Below, piece after piece: positions 8,462 through 24,007 of a stretch of DNA of 64,000 bases. Location of the stretch: the NCBI RefSeq assembly GCF_023630175.1, contig NZ_JALLIN010000001.1:248001-312000 (forward strand), written 5' to 3'. The notes beneath the pieces are model-generated. The model ran no database searches and was not told the DNA's origin. It worked only from the letters and a program-made list of their open reading frames with translations. Each line of letters begins with the position of its first letter. Position 1 is the stretch's first letter. The DNA comes from Streptomyces cellostaticus (GTDB lineage Bacteria > Actinomycetota > Actinomycetes > Streptomycetales > Streptomycetaceae). Made by a program: the position numbers and the translations under genes.

Positions 8462-10338
8462 CCGAGGCACGGCAGCCCGAACTCCTCGACGAAGAGCGCG
8501 AAGGTGGCGATGACCATCAGGTAGTCGGTGTCGAGGTGCGCGTGCACCTGGTCGCCCCGGTCGCGGTGGTGGCGTACGAGCGCGGAGACGGTGTCCGGGT
8601 CGAAGTAGCCCTGCCGCCGTACGAGGGACGGGGAGAGCAGTTCCTCGAACCAGTCGGCGCCCGTGTTCAGCAGGTGGCCGCTGGTCTGGCCGCGGAAGCC
8701 GAACTTGGGCCGGGCGAGGACCTCGCCCGGGACGAGTGGCCCGGCGACCCGGCGCAGGACTGCCTTCTCGGCGCCGCCGGCCACCATCAGCGCGGGATGG
8801 AGGGCGACGGCCTGGTCCACGACGGGCCGGGCGAGGAACGGGAAGCGGGGCTCCACGGCGTTGGCGAGGGCCATGCGGTCCCCGTGGTCGCCGAGGAGAT
8901 GGTCGGCGAGGCGCAGGTGGAAGTCGAGGTAGGAGCGCTGGTGCAGGGGGTGGCGGCCCTTGAGCCGGTCGGCGTCGACGAGCCGCTGGGAGGTGACGGC
9001 GAACGTGTCGAAGGACGGGGCGAGGTCGGCGGAGTACAGGTCGCGGCGGATCTCCTGGGTGGTGATCTGGTCCTGTTCGTAGCCGATGTCGACGCCCCAC
9101 ATGCGCTCCCGGATCTCCCGCTCCAGGTGGGCGTCGAGGCCGGTGAGGCGGCTGCCGCCGAGCCCGGCGGCGTCGTACCGGTATCCGGGGTAGCCGCCGA
9201 ACAGCTCGTCGGCGCCCTCGCCGGTGAGGACGGCGACGGTGCCGTCGGCGCGGACCGCCTCGGACAGCTTGAGGGAGCAGACGTTGTACGACTCGCGTAC
9301 GGGCGTCTCGGCGTGGCGGACCATGGCCCGCAGCCGGTCGGCGACGTCGGCGGCGTGGACGGGCACCTCGTGGTGGCGGGTGCCGAGCTTCGCGGCGACG
9401 AGACGCTGGTGGGGGCTCTCGTCGAAGTCGTGGCCGGGGAAGACGACGGAGTAGCTCGGCCAGGTGTGGCCGGGGCGGGCCCTGGCGGCGAGCGCGGCGA
9501 GGAGGCTGGAGTCGAGTCCACCGCTCAGGTACAGGCCGACGGGCACGTCCGCGACGAGCCGGTCGCGGACCGCGCCGTCGAGGAGGGCGGCCACGCGGTC
9601 GGCGGCGCCGCCGAGTTCGGCGTCGAGGTCGGCACCGAGCGGGGGGAGGTCTCCGGCGTCGGGGTAGTCGAGGTCCCAGTACCGCTCCACGGTGACACCG
9701 GAGGCGTCGGCGACGAGCCGCTCGCCCGGGCGCAGGGAGTGGATGCCCTCGAACATGGTGCGGGGGCTGACGAGTCCGGGGAGGGTGAGGACCTGGTCGA
9801 GGCCGCGCAGGTCCACGCGCGGCCGCACCGCCGGGTGGCGCAGAATCGCCTTGGCCTCGGAGCCGAAGACGAGCAGTCCGTCCACGACGGTGTAGAACAG
9901 CGGCACGACCCCCGCGTGGTCGCGGGCGAGGAGCAACCGCCGGGCGGTCGCGTCGTACAGGGCGAAGGCGAACTGGCCGTCGAGGCGCGCGGTGAGGCCG
10001 GTGCCGTGGTGGCGGTAGAGGTGGACCAGTACCTCCGTGTCGCAGGCGGTGCGGAACCGGTGCCCGGCGCGGGCCAGTTCCTCGCGCAGGGCACGGTGGT
10101 TGTAGATCTCGCCATTGCAGACGGAGACGAGGTCGCGATCCTCCGAGAAATGCGGCTGATTGCCCCGTTCCAGATCGTTCAGGGCGAGCCGGCGAAATCC
10201 CAGCGCGATTCCCTCACCGAGGTGTCGTCCGGCATCTTCCGGGCCTCGGTGGACAAGTTCGGAAATCATTTCCGAAAGTACATGAGTTTCTATCGGACGC
10301 GCCCCGTCGAGGGAAAACACACCCGCAATTCCGCACAC
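8458..10338 (-). CDS. asnB: Asparagine synthetase (glutamine-hydrolysing) homologue
   Basis: 626 residues. I chose the GTG at 10338 because it places the Ntn nucleophile Cys at position 2 (M-C-G-I-A-G); an in-frame GTG at 10359 would bury it. The N-terminal class II glutaminase has RGPEDAG (31-37) and NGEIYN (75-80). The synthetase half has the PP-loop SGGLDSS (272-278) and LTGEGADELFGGY. The glutaminase looks intact, unlike beta-lactam synthetases, which lack the cysteine. The expected reaction is ATP-dependent amidation of a carboxylate using glutamine. As first gene of a coupled NRPS operon it more likely amidates a peptide precursor or product side chain than makes bulk asparagine; this role is inferred. 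A sigma-HrdB-like promoter lies about 50 nt upstream. Confidence 0.92.
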   Translation of the reverse strand: MCGIAGVFSLDGARPIETHVLSEMISELVHRGPEDAGRHLGEGIALGFRRLALNDLERGNQPHFSEDRDLVSVCNGEIYNHRALREELARAGHRFRTACDTEVLVHLYRHHGTGLTARLDGQFAFALYDATARRLLLARDHAGVVPLFYTVVDGLLVFGSEAKAILRHPAVRPRVDLRGLDQVLTLPGLVSPRTMFEGIHSLRPGERLVADASGVTVERYWDLDYPDAGDLPPLGADLDAELGGAADRVAALLDGAVRDRLVADVPVGLYLSGGLDSSLLAALAARARPGHTWPSYSVVFPGHDFDESPHQRLVAAKLGTRHHEVPVHAADVADRLRAMVRHAETPVRESYNVCSLKLSEAVRADGTVAVLTGEGADELFGGYPGYRYDAAGLGGSRLTGLDAHLEREIRERMWGVDIGYEQDQITTQEIRRDLYSADLAPSFDTFAVTSQRLVDADRLKGRHPLHQRSYLDFHLRLADHLLGDHGDRMALANAVEPRFPFLARPVVDQAVALHPALMVAGGAEKAVLRRVAGPLVPGEVLARPKFGFRGQTSGHLLNTGADWFEELLSPSLVRRQGYFDPDTVSALVRHHRDRGDQVHAHLDTDYLMVIATFALFVEEFGLPCLG

Positions 10339-10389
10339 GTTGGAAAATCCCCGTTTCACACCCGCACGGCACTTCCGGATGCGAGTGCC

Positions 10390-10418
10390 ACGCTAGCCCA
10401 CCGACATACCAAGGTCAA
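10390..10418 (-). promoter_or_regulatory. Predicted sigma-HrdB-type promoter of the asnB-NRPS operon
   Basis: On the minus strand, TTGACC (10413-10418) and TAGCGT (10390-10395) are separated by exactly 17 bp. This is close to the Streptomyces vegetative consensus (TTGAC, 16-18 bp, TAGNNT). The predicted start point leaves a leader of roughly 45 nt before the GTG at 10338. The site lies in the AT-richer divergent gap between asnB and the thioesterase gene. Confidence 0.55.
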
Positions 10419-10559
10419 CAAAAAAACATTCACCATCCTTCCTGGTAAGGCGTTTTGACAGGCCGTCGGACTGGCCCGGCGGACGAATTCCTGAATATGG
10501 TCTCGGTACGGGCCGCGCGACGGCCCGGAAACTCCCCCAGGACAGAAGGGCAGAACGCA

Positions 10560-11336
10560 GTGACGCGCAACCGATGGACCCCTTGGGACTCCGGCCCCGC
10601 CGTCGACGGCGGCAGGGAGGCGGTGCGGGTCTACTGCCTCCCGCACGCCGGCGGCTCGGCGGGCTCGTACCTGGCCTGGGCGCGCTCCCGGCAGGTGCCG
10701 GGCCTCGACTTCGTGCCGGTGGAGCTGCCGGGCCGCGGCACCCGCATGGCCGAGCCGCTGCCCGCCTCCATGGAGGAGGTGGTGGGCGGTGTCCTTTCGG
10801 TGCTGGAGGCGCGGCCGGAGCGGGAGCCGTTCCTGCTGTTCGGGCACAGCATGGGCGCCCAGATCGCGTACGAGACGACCCGCCGCCTGGTGGCCGGGGG
10901 CCGTCCGCTGCCGCGCGCCCTCGTGGTGTCCGGGTGCCGTCCCCCCGGCTCGCCCGTGGCGATGCCCCTGCACGACCGGGACGACGACGAACTGCTGAAA
11001 GGCATCGTGGAACTCGGCGGCACGCCCGCCGAGATCCTGGAGCACCGGGAACTGCTCGCCATGCTGCTGCCGGTGATGCGCGCGGACCTGGGGCTGCTCG
11101 CCCGGTACATGGAGACGGTACGGCCGACGGTGCTGCCGTGCCCCGTGGTGGCGCTCGGCGGTGACGGCGACCGGCTCTCCGGCCCGGAGTGGATCGACGG
11201 CTGGCGCTCGGTGACCGCGGGCGGCTTCCGCCGGCGGATACTCCCTGGTGACCACTTCTTCCTCCACGACGAGGTGGACGCGATCATGCAGGAGATCGCC
11301 GGCGCCGCGGAGGAGCACGTCGACGCGGCCGGCTGA
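10560..11336 (+). CDS. Type II thioesterase (alpha/beta-hydrolase) of the NRPS cluster
   Basis: 258 residues from the GTG at 10560, with purine-rich AGAAGGGCAGAA just upstream; a start at 10455 would add an unstructured tail. It has YCLPHAGGSAG near the N-terminus, the nucleophile elbow GHSMG with Ser97, an acidic residue in GDGDR (202-204) and His232 in GDHFFLH. This is the standard external editing thioesterase that clears misloaded or decarboxylated groups from carrier domains. It acts in the cytosol on the cluster's T domains. It is divergent from asnB and convergent with the large synthetase gene. The large synthetase also carries its own terminal thioesterase, so this one is a proofreader rather than the release enzyme. 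Confidence 0.93.
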   Translation: MTRNRWTPWDSGPAVDGGREAVRVYCLPHAGGSAGSYLAWARSRQVPGLDFVPVELPGRGTRMAEPLPASMEEVVGGVLSVLEARPEREPFLLFGHSMGAQIAYETTRRLVAGGRPLPRALVVSGCRPPGSPVAMPLHDRDDDELLKGIVELGGTPAEILEHRELLAMLLPVMRADLGLLARYMETVRPTVLPCPVVALGGDGDRLSGPEWIDGWRSVTAGGFRRRILPGDHFFLHDEVDAIMQEIAGAAEEHVDAAG

Positions 11337-11355
11337 GCCGGTCCCCCGTCGTCCG

Positions 11356-11407
11356 GCGCCCGCCGTGCCTCCCGCCCGGGGGCGCGAGGCCTCCGGACGG
11401 CGGGCGC
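11356..11407. terminator. Hairpin between convergent thioesterase and NRPS genes
   Basis: A perfect 11-bp inverted repeat (GCGCCCGCCGT at 11356-11366 with ACGGCGGGCGC at 11397-11407) encloses a 30-nt GC-rich loop in the 121-bp gap between two convergent genes. There is no U-tract, as is common for Streptomyces terminators. It could serve both directions. Confidence 0.5.
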
Positions 11408-11457
11408 GGGCATCCCCGGACCGGCGGGGCGGCCGGGGCGTGGAGCGCGGCAGCGGG

Positions 11458-18756
<7,299 letters not shown>

Positions 18757-18824
18757 TTGCTGTTCCTCCCCGTGGACGCGGACGGCCCCTGGGAGGCTGC
18801 CGCGTCAGGCTGTTGCGATGGGTC

Positions 18825-18950
18825 TGCGTCGTGGTGCTGGTGATGCTCGGTGGTGCTGATGGTGCCGTGATGCGGGTGGTGCCGTGATGCGGGTGGTGCG
18901 GATGATGCCGGTGGTTCCGTGACGCGGGTGGCGCCCTGGCGCCCCCGTGG
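18825..18950. repeat. Degenerate GGTGNNGTGATGCGGGT direct repeats upstream of the NRPS gene
   Basis: The gap between the GNAT and NRPS genes carries repeated copies of a G/T-rich unit. Near-identical copies of GGTGCCGTGATGCGGGT sit at about 18861 and 18878, with weaker copies on both sides (GGTGCTGATGGTG, GGTTCCGTGACGCGGGT). The strand asymmetry is strong. It lies 70-200 nt upstream of the synthetase start, so it overlaps the expected promoter or leader region. Confidence 0.6.
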
Positions 18951-18995
18951 TGCTCGGTGGCGCCGTGCGCGGCGCCTGCGCGGGCCGGGAAGCGG

Positions 18996-19496
18996 TCAGC
19001 CGGCGGTCCAGTGGTACGTCACGTCGGGCTCGTTCTCCTCGTTGCGGCTGCCGTCGTTCAGCTCGCCCACGGTGAATCCGTGCCGCTCGTAGAAGGCGCG
19101 GGCCTCGGTGTTCCGCTGGAAGACGTGGAGGGACAGCTTCTTTGGCGACGCCTCCCGTACGGTCGCCAGCAATGCCGTGCCGATGCCCCGGCGCCGTACG
19201 TCGGGGCGCAGGTACAGGTGGTCGAGGACGGTGCCGTCGAGGGAGGCGAAGCCGACGATCTCCGCCGGGTCGCCCAGTTCGGCCACCCAGACGGTGGTGT
19301 CGGGCAGGACGACGGCCTCGATCCAGGCGCGAGTCTGCTCGTCGCTGTGGAGGCGCGGCAGATACGGCATGGTGGCGGTCCGGGAGGCGAGGAAGACCGC
19401 GGTGACGGCCTCGCCGTCGGCGGCGGTCGCCCGGCGGACGCGCGGGGTCTCCGGCTTCTCGGCTCGGTCGGCGCCGTGGGGGACGGAAGAGGTCAT
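18996..19496 (-). CDS. GNAT family N-acetyltransferase
   Basis: 166 residues from the ATG at 19496. After a hydrophilic 20-residue tail the sequence follows the GNAT fold: VRRATAADGEAV (strand/helix 1), a central EIVGFASLDG strand, the acetyl-CoA pyrophosphate-binding loop VRRRGIGTALL, and the C-terminal ARAFYERHGF motif. The acceptor amine cannot be told from sequence. It sits between the NRPS gene and the M28 peptidase gene on the same strand. It could acetylate the peptide or a precursor (tailoring or self-protection), or be unrelated housekeeping; I rank the first as only somewhat more likely. The shine-dalgarno region is weak. Confidence 0.88.
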   Translation of the reverse strand: MTSSVPHGADRAEKPETPRVRRATAADGEAVTAVFLASRTATMPYLPRLHSDEQTRAWIEAVVLPDTTVWVAELGDPAEIVGFASLDGTVLDHLYLRPDVRRRGIGTALLATVREASPKKLSLHVFQRNTEARAFYERHGFTVGELNDGSRNEENEPDVTYHWTAG

Positions 19497-19564
19497 GGGG
19501 ACTCGTTTCTGTCGTGGGCGGGAAAGGGGTGTCGTCGGTGGTGCGGGACCGGAGCGGCCGGTGC

Positions 19565-21901
19565 TCAGACCGTGTAGACGCGGCTCGCGAAGGAGAGCCC
19601 CGCCGCGTCGGGGATCCAGGTGAGGTACTTGGGGCGCGGCTGTGTCAGCGCCCGTTCGGGAAGCCCCGCGTCCTGCGTCATGGCGAGCACGCGCAGCGGC
19701 TTGCCGCCCCGGACGGTGAGGGTCACCTCTTGGCCGCGCGGCGAGGGCGCGGCGAGCAGCAGTCCCCACTTCCACGGCGAGCCGGCGTGCGGGCGGTTCT
19801 CCCCGCCCGGGAGGTCCTGCGTCCCGGCGGGCGCGCCGTGCAGGCGGGCGCCGACGACCTCGGTGGCGGAGGTGTCGACGTACAGGGCGAGCAGGACGGG
19901 CGTGCCGTTCACGGCCTTCACGGAGAGGCGTACGGTCCGGGTCGCGCCGCTGCGCGTGTCGGAGAGGGTCGTGACCCGCGGCCGGGAGACGGGGGCGACC
20001 GGCGCCTCGCCCGCCAGGAGGCCGCCGGGCGGGGCGGCGAGGGCGGGCGACCACGCCTCCAGCGTGTCGGTGCGGGAGGTGCCGGTCCGGGCGGTGACCC
20101 ACGGGTGCGCGTCAGCGTCCTCGGACACCCAGTAGGCGCGGCCCCGGTCGGCGTCGAGGGCGTACATGAGGCTGACGGGCCGCGGGTACTCGGCGTCGGC
20201 GCGGCCGGTGAGGGCGTTGGCGCCGACGAGCGCCGTCCCGGTGACCGCGAGGGCCGCGCCGGCCGCGACGACCCGCCGGCGCGGGGCGGTCCACAACGGC
20301 AGGGCCGCCGGTAGGGCCGGTACGGCGAGGACGAGGGCCGCCAGGACGAGCGGCGCCGCGGCGGAGGCCAGCCCGAGGACCGGGAAGAGCAGCGCGATCA
20401 GCGGGGCGGTGACCGCGACGCCGGGCAGCCCGCCCAGCGCGAGGGCGGCCGCCCGCCACGGCGAGTCCTGCGGGGCGCGGACGGCGAGGAGCAGACCGGC
20501 GGCCCCGCCGAGCACCGTCCACGTGACCACGTACGCGGCGCCGGGCAGCAGCACGGCGACGGGCACGGCCGACAGCGCGGGCCACACGAGGACGCCGACG
20601 GTCGCCTCCGTCACGGAGCCCCGGGCCCGCCGCGCCGTCCACACGGCCCACAGGGCGGTCACCGTGGCGGTGAGCAGCAGCAGTCCGGTGACGGCAGGAC
20701 CCGTGCGGTACGGGTCGCCGAGGTGGAACAGGGCGTAGTCGGGGCGGAGCAGCAGCAGGCCCTGCCAGGCGGCCCAGCCGAGCGCGGCGGCCGCGGCGAG
20801 GGTGAGCGGGAAGGTCAGCGCGGACCGTACGGCGGCACGGGTGTTCAGGGCGCGGCGGCGGCGGGCGTACCAGGCGGCCGCGGCGAGCGCGGCGGGCGCC
20901 AGCAGGGCCAGCGGCAGCACCGCCCCGGCGGGGTAGCGGACGAGCAGCGGGCCCACGTTGAACCAGGTCGCCTCGGGTGCCTCGGTGACGTCCCGGAGGT
21001 CCGCCGCGGCCAGCGCGCGCACGGCGGACAGGGCGGTGTCGCCGAGGTCCTGGAGGCTGCCCGGGTCGAGGTGGGCGGCGTCGTCGCCGGGCCCGTGGTA
21101 GCGGGCGCTGCCGCCGATGACGGCGAAGTTCAACCCGGTCATGCCGGCGGCGCGCAGCGGGGTCAGGTCCGTGTCGTGCGGCAGCAGCCGGTAGATCTCG
21201 TCGGACAGGGAGGTGGCCACGGGCGGGGTGTCGGCGAGGGCGTCGGCCAGGGCCGCGCTGTGGGCACCCGTCTCGAACATGACGGCACGTCCGCTGGTGC
21301 CCCGCGCTTCCAGGTTGACGACGACATGCGGTTCTCGGGCGGCGGCTCCGAGGCTCCGCAGGTAGGCGCGGGCGCCGAGCTGGCCGGTCTCCTCCATGTC
21401 GGTGAGGAGCAGCACCACGTCGTTGCGGGGGCGGGGTCCCTCGGTCAGGACGCGGGCGATCTCCAGGAGGGACGCCACGCCGAGGCCGTCGTCGGAGGCG
21501 CCGGGACCGGTGGGGACGGAGTCGGTGTGGGCGACCAGCAGCAGGCTGCCCGTGGAGGAGGACCCCTCGATGGTGGCGGTGATGTTGTGGACGCGTCCGG
21601 CGAGGTGCGAGGAGTCCCGGCCGGGCAGCACCTCCGTCGCCTCGCTCTGCGCGGGTTTCAGCCCCAGCCCCGTCAACTGCTGCCGCACATAGGCCCGTAC
21701 GGCTTCGGCTTCCGGTGTTCCGGAAGGATGTGGGGCCCGCGCCAGGTGCGGAACGTGGACTCGGGCGCGTTCGGCGGAGAACACGGAGGGCGCCGCGTCC
21801 GCGCGTACGGGCTTCGGGACGGCGCGCATGAGAATCGCACTGCCGGCGGCAGCCAGTACGAGCAGAAGAACAGCGACAAGCGCGGGTACGCGCGACCTCA
21901 T
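19565..21901 (-). CDS. Membrane-bound M28 family zinc metallopeptidase
   Basis: 778 residues from the ATG at 21901, which has a G-rich site just upstream. A signal-anchor helix (about 5-25) leads to an extracytoplasmic M28 aminopeptidase domain with AHTDS (His125, Asp127), ASDDGLG (Asp137/138), MEETGQLGAR (Glu170/171), NLEARG and YHGPGDD, so the two-zinc site looks complete. Residues about 320-580 form roughly eight to nine membrane helices, and a soluble C-terminal beta-rich region follows. The layout resembles polytopic M28 peptidases related to FXNA/YfbL types. Divergent from the ABC exporter and next to the synthetases, it could trim an exported propeptide or give resistance by hydrolysis; a general cell-envelope role is also possible. 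Confidence 0.9.
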   Translation of the reverse strand: MRSRVPALVAVLLLVLAAAGSAILMRAVPKPVRADAAPSVFSAERARVHVPHLARAPHPSGTPEAEAVRAYVRQQLTGLGLKPAQSEATEVLPGRDSSHLAGRVHNITATIEGSSSTGSLLLVAHTDSVPTGPGASDDGLGVASLLEIARVLTEGPRPRNDVVLLLTDMEETGQLGARAYLRSLGAAAREPHVVVNLEARGTSGRAVMFETGAHSAALADALADTPPVATSLSDEIYRLLPHDTDLTPLRAAGMTGLNFAVIGGSARYHGPGDDAAHLDPGSLQDLGDTALSAVRALAAADLRDVTEAPEATWFNVGPLLVRYPAGAVLPLALLAPAALAAAAWYARRRRALNTRAAVRSALTFPLTLAAAAALGWAAWQGLLLLRPDYALFHLGDPYRTGPAVTGLLLLTATVTALWAVWTARRARGSVTEATVGVLVWPALSAVPVAVLLPGAAYVVTWTVLGGAAGLLLAVRAPQDSPWRAAALALGGLPGVAVTAPLIALLFPVLGLASAAAPLVLAALVLAVPALPAALPLWTAPRRRVVAAGAALAVTGTALVGANALTGRADAEYPRPVSLMYALDADRGRAYWVSEDADAHPWVTARTGTSRTDTLEAWSPALAAPPGGLLAGEAPVAPVSRPRVTTLSDTRSGATRTVRLSVKAVNGTPVLLALYVDTSATEVVGARLHGAPAGTQDLPGGENRPHAGSPWKWGLLLAAPSPRGQEVTLTVRGGKPLRVLAMTQDAGLPERALTQPRPKYLTWIPDAAGLSFASRVYTV

Positions 21902-21957
21902 GGAGCCCCCGGAATCGACGAAGCGCCCTTGTGGGGGCTTGATCAATGCGGAACGTA

Positions 21958-21971
21958 CCAGTGATCACTGG
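21958..21971. promoter_or_regulatory. Perfect 14-bp palindrome CCAGTGATCACTGG, candidate operator
   Basis: A perfect inverted repeat lies between the divergent M28 peptidase and ABC exporter genes, 13 nt upstream of the predicted exporter -35 box. A second small palindrome, TTGATCAA, sits at 21939-21946. The position and symmetry fit a dimeric repressor site; no matching regulator gene is adjacent. Confidence 0.5.
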
Positions 21972-21984
21972 GAGTTGAAAGGGG

Positions 21985-22014
21985 TTCACAAACGGGCCCC
22001 GCCTGGGGTTGTAT
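21985..22014 (+). promoter_or_regulatory. Possible promoter of the ABC exporter operon
   Basis: TTCACA (21985-21990) and TTGTAT (22009-22014) are separated by 18 bp, leaving a leader of about 60 nt before the GTG at 22084. The match to consensus is partial, so this is tentative. Confidence 0.3.
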
Positions 22015-22083
22015 GGCTGGTGCACCCGGGATGACGCCATCGCGCCCCAGGGGCACCACGTTTCCAAAAGGGGGAATTCACGG

Positions 22084-22992
22084 GTGAGCCCCGTAGTCCG
22101 TTTTCAGGACGTCGTGAAGACCTACGGCGCGGCAAACGCCCTCGACGGGCTCGATCTGGAGGTCTCCCCGGGCCAATTCTTCGGACTGCTGGGACCGAAC
22201 GGCGCCGGAAAGTCCACCACCATGCGCCTGATCACCGGGCAGAGCCGGGCCACCGGCGGCACGGTCGAGGTGCTGGGACACGGCATGCCCGCGGCCTCGC
22301 GGCGGGTCCGCTCACTGCTCGGCGTCGTTCCGCAGGAGGACAACCTCGACATCGAGCTGACCGTCCGGCAGAACCTGGAGGTGTTCGCCCGGTTCAGCGC
22401 CCTGCCGCCCGCCGAGTGCGGCGCGGCGGTGGACCGGGCGCTGGCGGCGGTGCGCCTCACGGACCGGGCGGACAGCCGTGTGGAGGCGCTCTCCGGCGGC
22501 ATGCGGCGCAGGCTGCTCCTCGCGCGGGGCATCCTCACGTCCCCGCGGCTGCTGCTTCTCGACGAGCCGACCGTGGGTCTGGACCCGCAGATCCGCCAGG
22601 ACCTGTGGGACGTCATCGAGGCGCTGCGCGAGACCGGCACGACGGTGCTGATGTCCACGCACTACATCGAGGAGGCGGAGCGCCTCGCCGACGAGGTCGC
22701 CATCGTCTTCGCGGGCCGGCTGATCGCCCGAGGCACCCCGGCCGAACTGCTGCGCGCCCACGCCGGGGCGCAGGCCGCCGAGTACCGGGGGGACGCGTCC
22801 CGCCGTGCGGAGGTGGAGGCGCTCGTGGCGAGGTCGGGGCTCACCAGCAGGCGCACCGGCCTGGCGGTGTCGGTGCTCCGCGCCGAGACGATGCCCGAGT
22901 CGCTGCGCGCCGAGCTGGGCGCGCCCGACGTGCTGCGGCCCACGACCCTGGAGGACGTCTTCGTGATGCTGACGGGCGAGCTGTTCGTCTGA
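22084..22992 (+). CDS. ABC transporter ATP-binding protein (DrrA-like)
   Basis: 302 residues from the GTG at 22084, with GGGGGA about 11 nt upstream; longer in-frame starts add no conserved sequence. It has Walker A GPNGAGKST, Q-loop VVPQEDN, signature LSGGMRRRL, Walker B LLLLDEPTVGLD and the switch STHYIEEAERL. The C-terminal extension with the TLEDVFVMLTG ending is typical of DrrA/NodI-type exporters, which work with an ABC-2 permease; that permease is the next gene. With its position beside NRPS genes this points to export of, and probably self-resistance to, the peptide. It is transcribed divergently from the M28 peptidase, with a perfect palindrome in the shared promoter region. Confidence 0.95.
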   Translation: MSPVVRFQDVVKTYGAANALDGLDLEVSPGQFFGLLGPNGAGKSTTMRLITGQSRATGGTVEVLGHGMPAASRRVRSLLGVVPQEDNLDIELTVRQNLEVFARFSALPPAECGAAVDRALAAVRLTDRADSRVEALSGGMRRRLLLARGILTSPRLLLLDEPTVGLDPQIRQDLWDVIEALRETGTTVLMSTHYIEEAERLADEVAIVFAGRLIARGTPAELLRAHAGAQAAEYRGDASRRAEVEALVARSGLTSRRTGLAVSVLRAETMPESLRAELGAPDVLRPTTLEDVFVMLTGELFV

Positions 22993-23006
22993 CCCGCAGG
23001 CCCGCC

Positions 23007-23026
23007 GCGCCGCGCCTGCGCGGCGC
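23007..23026. terminator. Hairpin in the gap between ABC ATPase and permease genes
   Basis: A perfect 8-bp stem (GCGCCGCG / CGCGGCGC) with loop CCTG lies 15 nt after the ATPase stop, in a 151-bp gap before the permease start. It may reduce read-through or protect the upstream mRNA segment; both genes still look like one operon. Confidence 0.4.
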
Positions 23027-23143
23027 TCCACCGGTACTCCGCCGCTGCGCGGTCCCGTTCCGGCCCCCGCCCGCGGGCGCCCCGTCCTCCTCACGCGGCG
23101 GCAGCCGTTCACCGATCCCGGCCGACCAGAAGGGACCCATTCC

Positions 23144-23983
23144 ATGTCGAGGGCCGCACCGGCTCCACCCGCACAGCCGCCCGCCGGCGCGCCCGTGTCC
23201 GAGGGCGGCTCCCCGGCCACCCCGGCGCTGATGCCGTCGCTGCGCGCCGTGTGGCTGCGGGAGCTCCTGCTGTTCACACGCTACTGGCCGGCGATCACCT
23301 TCGGCTCGCTGGTCGAGCCCCTGGTCTACATGACCGGTTTCGGGCTGGGCTTCGGCCGCCTGGTCGACTCCGCCGAGGGCCGCCCGTACCCGCAGTTCCT
23401 GGGCGTCGGCATGGTGGTGACCTCGGTGCTCTTCGCCTCCGCCTTCGCGGGCATGTTCGAGAGCTACAACAGGCGCTGCTACCAGCACCTGTACGACGCG
23501 GTGCTGAGCCGCCCGGTCGACGTGTGGGAGCTGGTCACGGCCGAGGCGTCGTGGATCGCCGTCAAGTCGTCCGCGTACAGCTCGGTACCGTTGCTCGTCA
23601 CGGTCGCGATCGGTCTGCCGCTCACGCCGTCGTTGCTGCTCGTGCCCCTGATCACGCTGGTGGCGGGACTGGCGTTCGCCCTGTGCGGGATGTGGGTCTC
23701 CACGCTGGTTCCGGCCATCGACTGGCTGCGGCTCGTCGTGTCGGGCGTGCTCACCCCGCTGGTGATGGCCGCCGGGGTGTTCTTCCCGCTGACGGGGCTG
23801 CCCGGCTGGGTGCGGGCCGTCGCGGCGGTCAACCCCATCCACCACTGCATGCAGCTCGTCCGGCACGCCGCGTTCGGCACGCTCGGCGCCGAGGACCTGC
23901 TGCACCTGGCGGTACTCGCCGCCTTCACCGTGGCCGCGTGGTTCCTCGCCGTACGCGGGATGACCCGCCGCCTCTTCGACTGA
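23144..23983 (+). CDS. ABC-2 type transporter permease (DrrB/NodJ-like)
   Basis: 279 residues from the ATG at 23144. A Pro/Ala-rich cytoplasmic tail (about 1-35) is followed by six predicted membrane helices starting near WPAITFGSLVEPLVYM. The family features SRPVDVWELV (coupling region) and FFPLTGLPGWVRAVAAVNPIHH are clear and typical of the ABC-2/NodJ permease group. It pairs with the ATPase upstream and is followed 24 nt later by the small MbtH-like gene, so three genes probably share a transcript. The inferred role is export of the peptide made by the adjacent synthetases. Confidence 0.93.
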   Translation: MSRAAPAPPAQPPAGAPVSEGGSPATPALMPSLRAVWLRELLLFTRYWPAITFGSLVEPLVYMTGFGLGFGRLVDSAEGRPYPQFLGVGMVVTSVLFASAFAGMFESYNRRCYQHLYDAVLSRPVDVWELVTAEASWIAVKSSAYSSVPLLVTVAIGLPLTPSLLLVPLITLVAGLAFALCGMWVSTLVPAIDWLRLVVSGVLTPLVMAAGVFFPLTGLPGWVRAVAAVNPIHHCMQLVRHAAFGTLGAEDLLHLAVLAAFTVAAWFLAVRGMTRRLFD

Positions 23984-24007
23984 CCGAGCCGCCGACAGGA
24001 GCGCACG

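Noticed and set aside
10455..10500. TTGACA at 10455-10460 as -35 of the thioesterase promoter
   Set aside because: No acceptable -10 hexamer lies 16-19 bp downstream.
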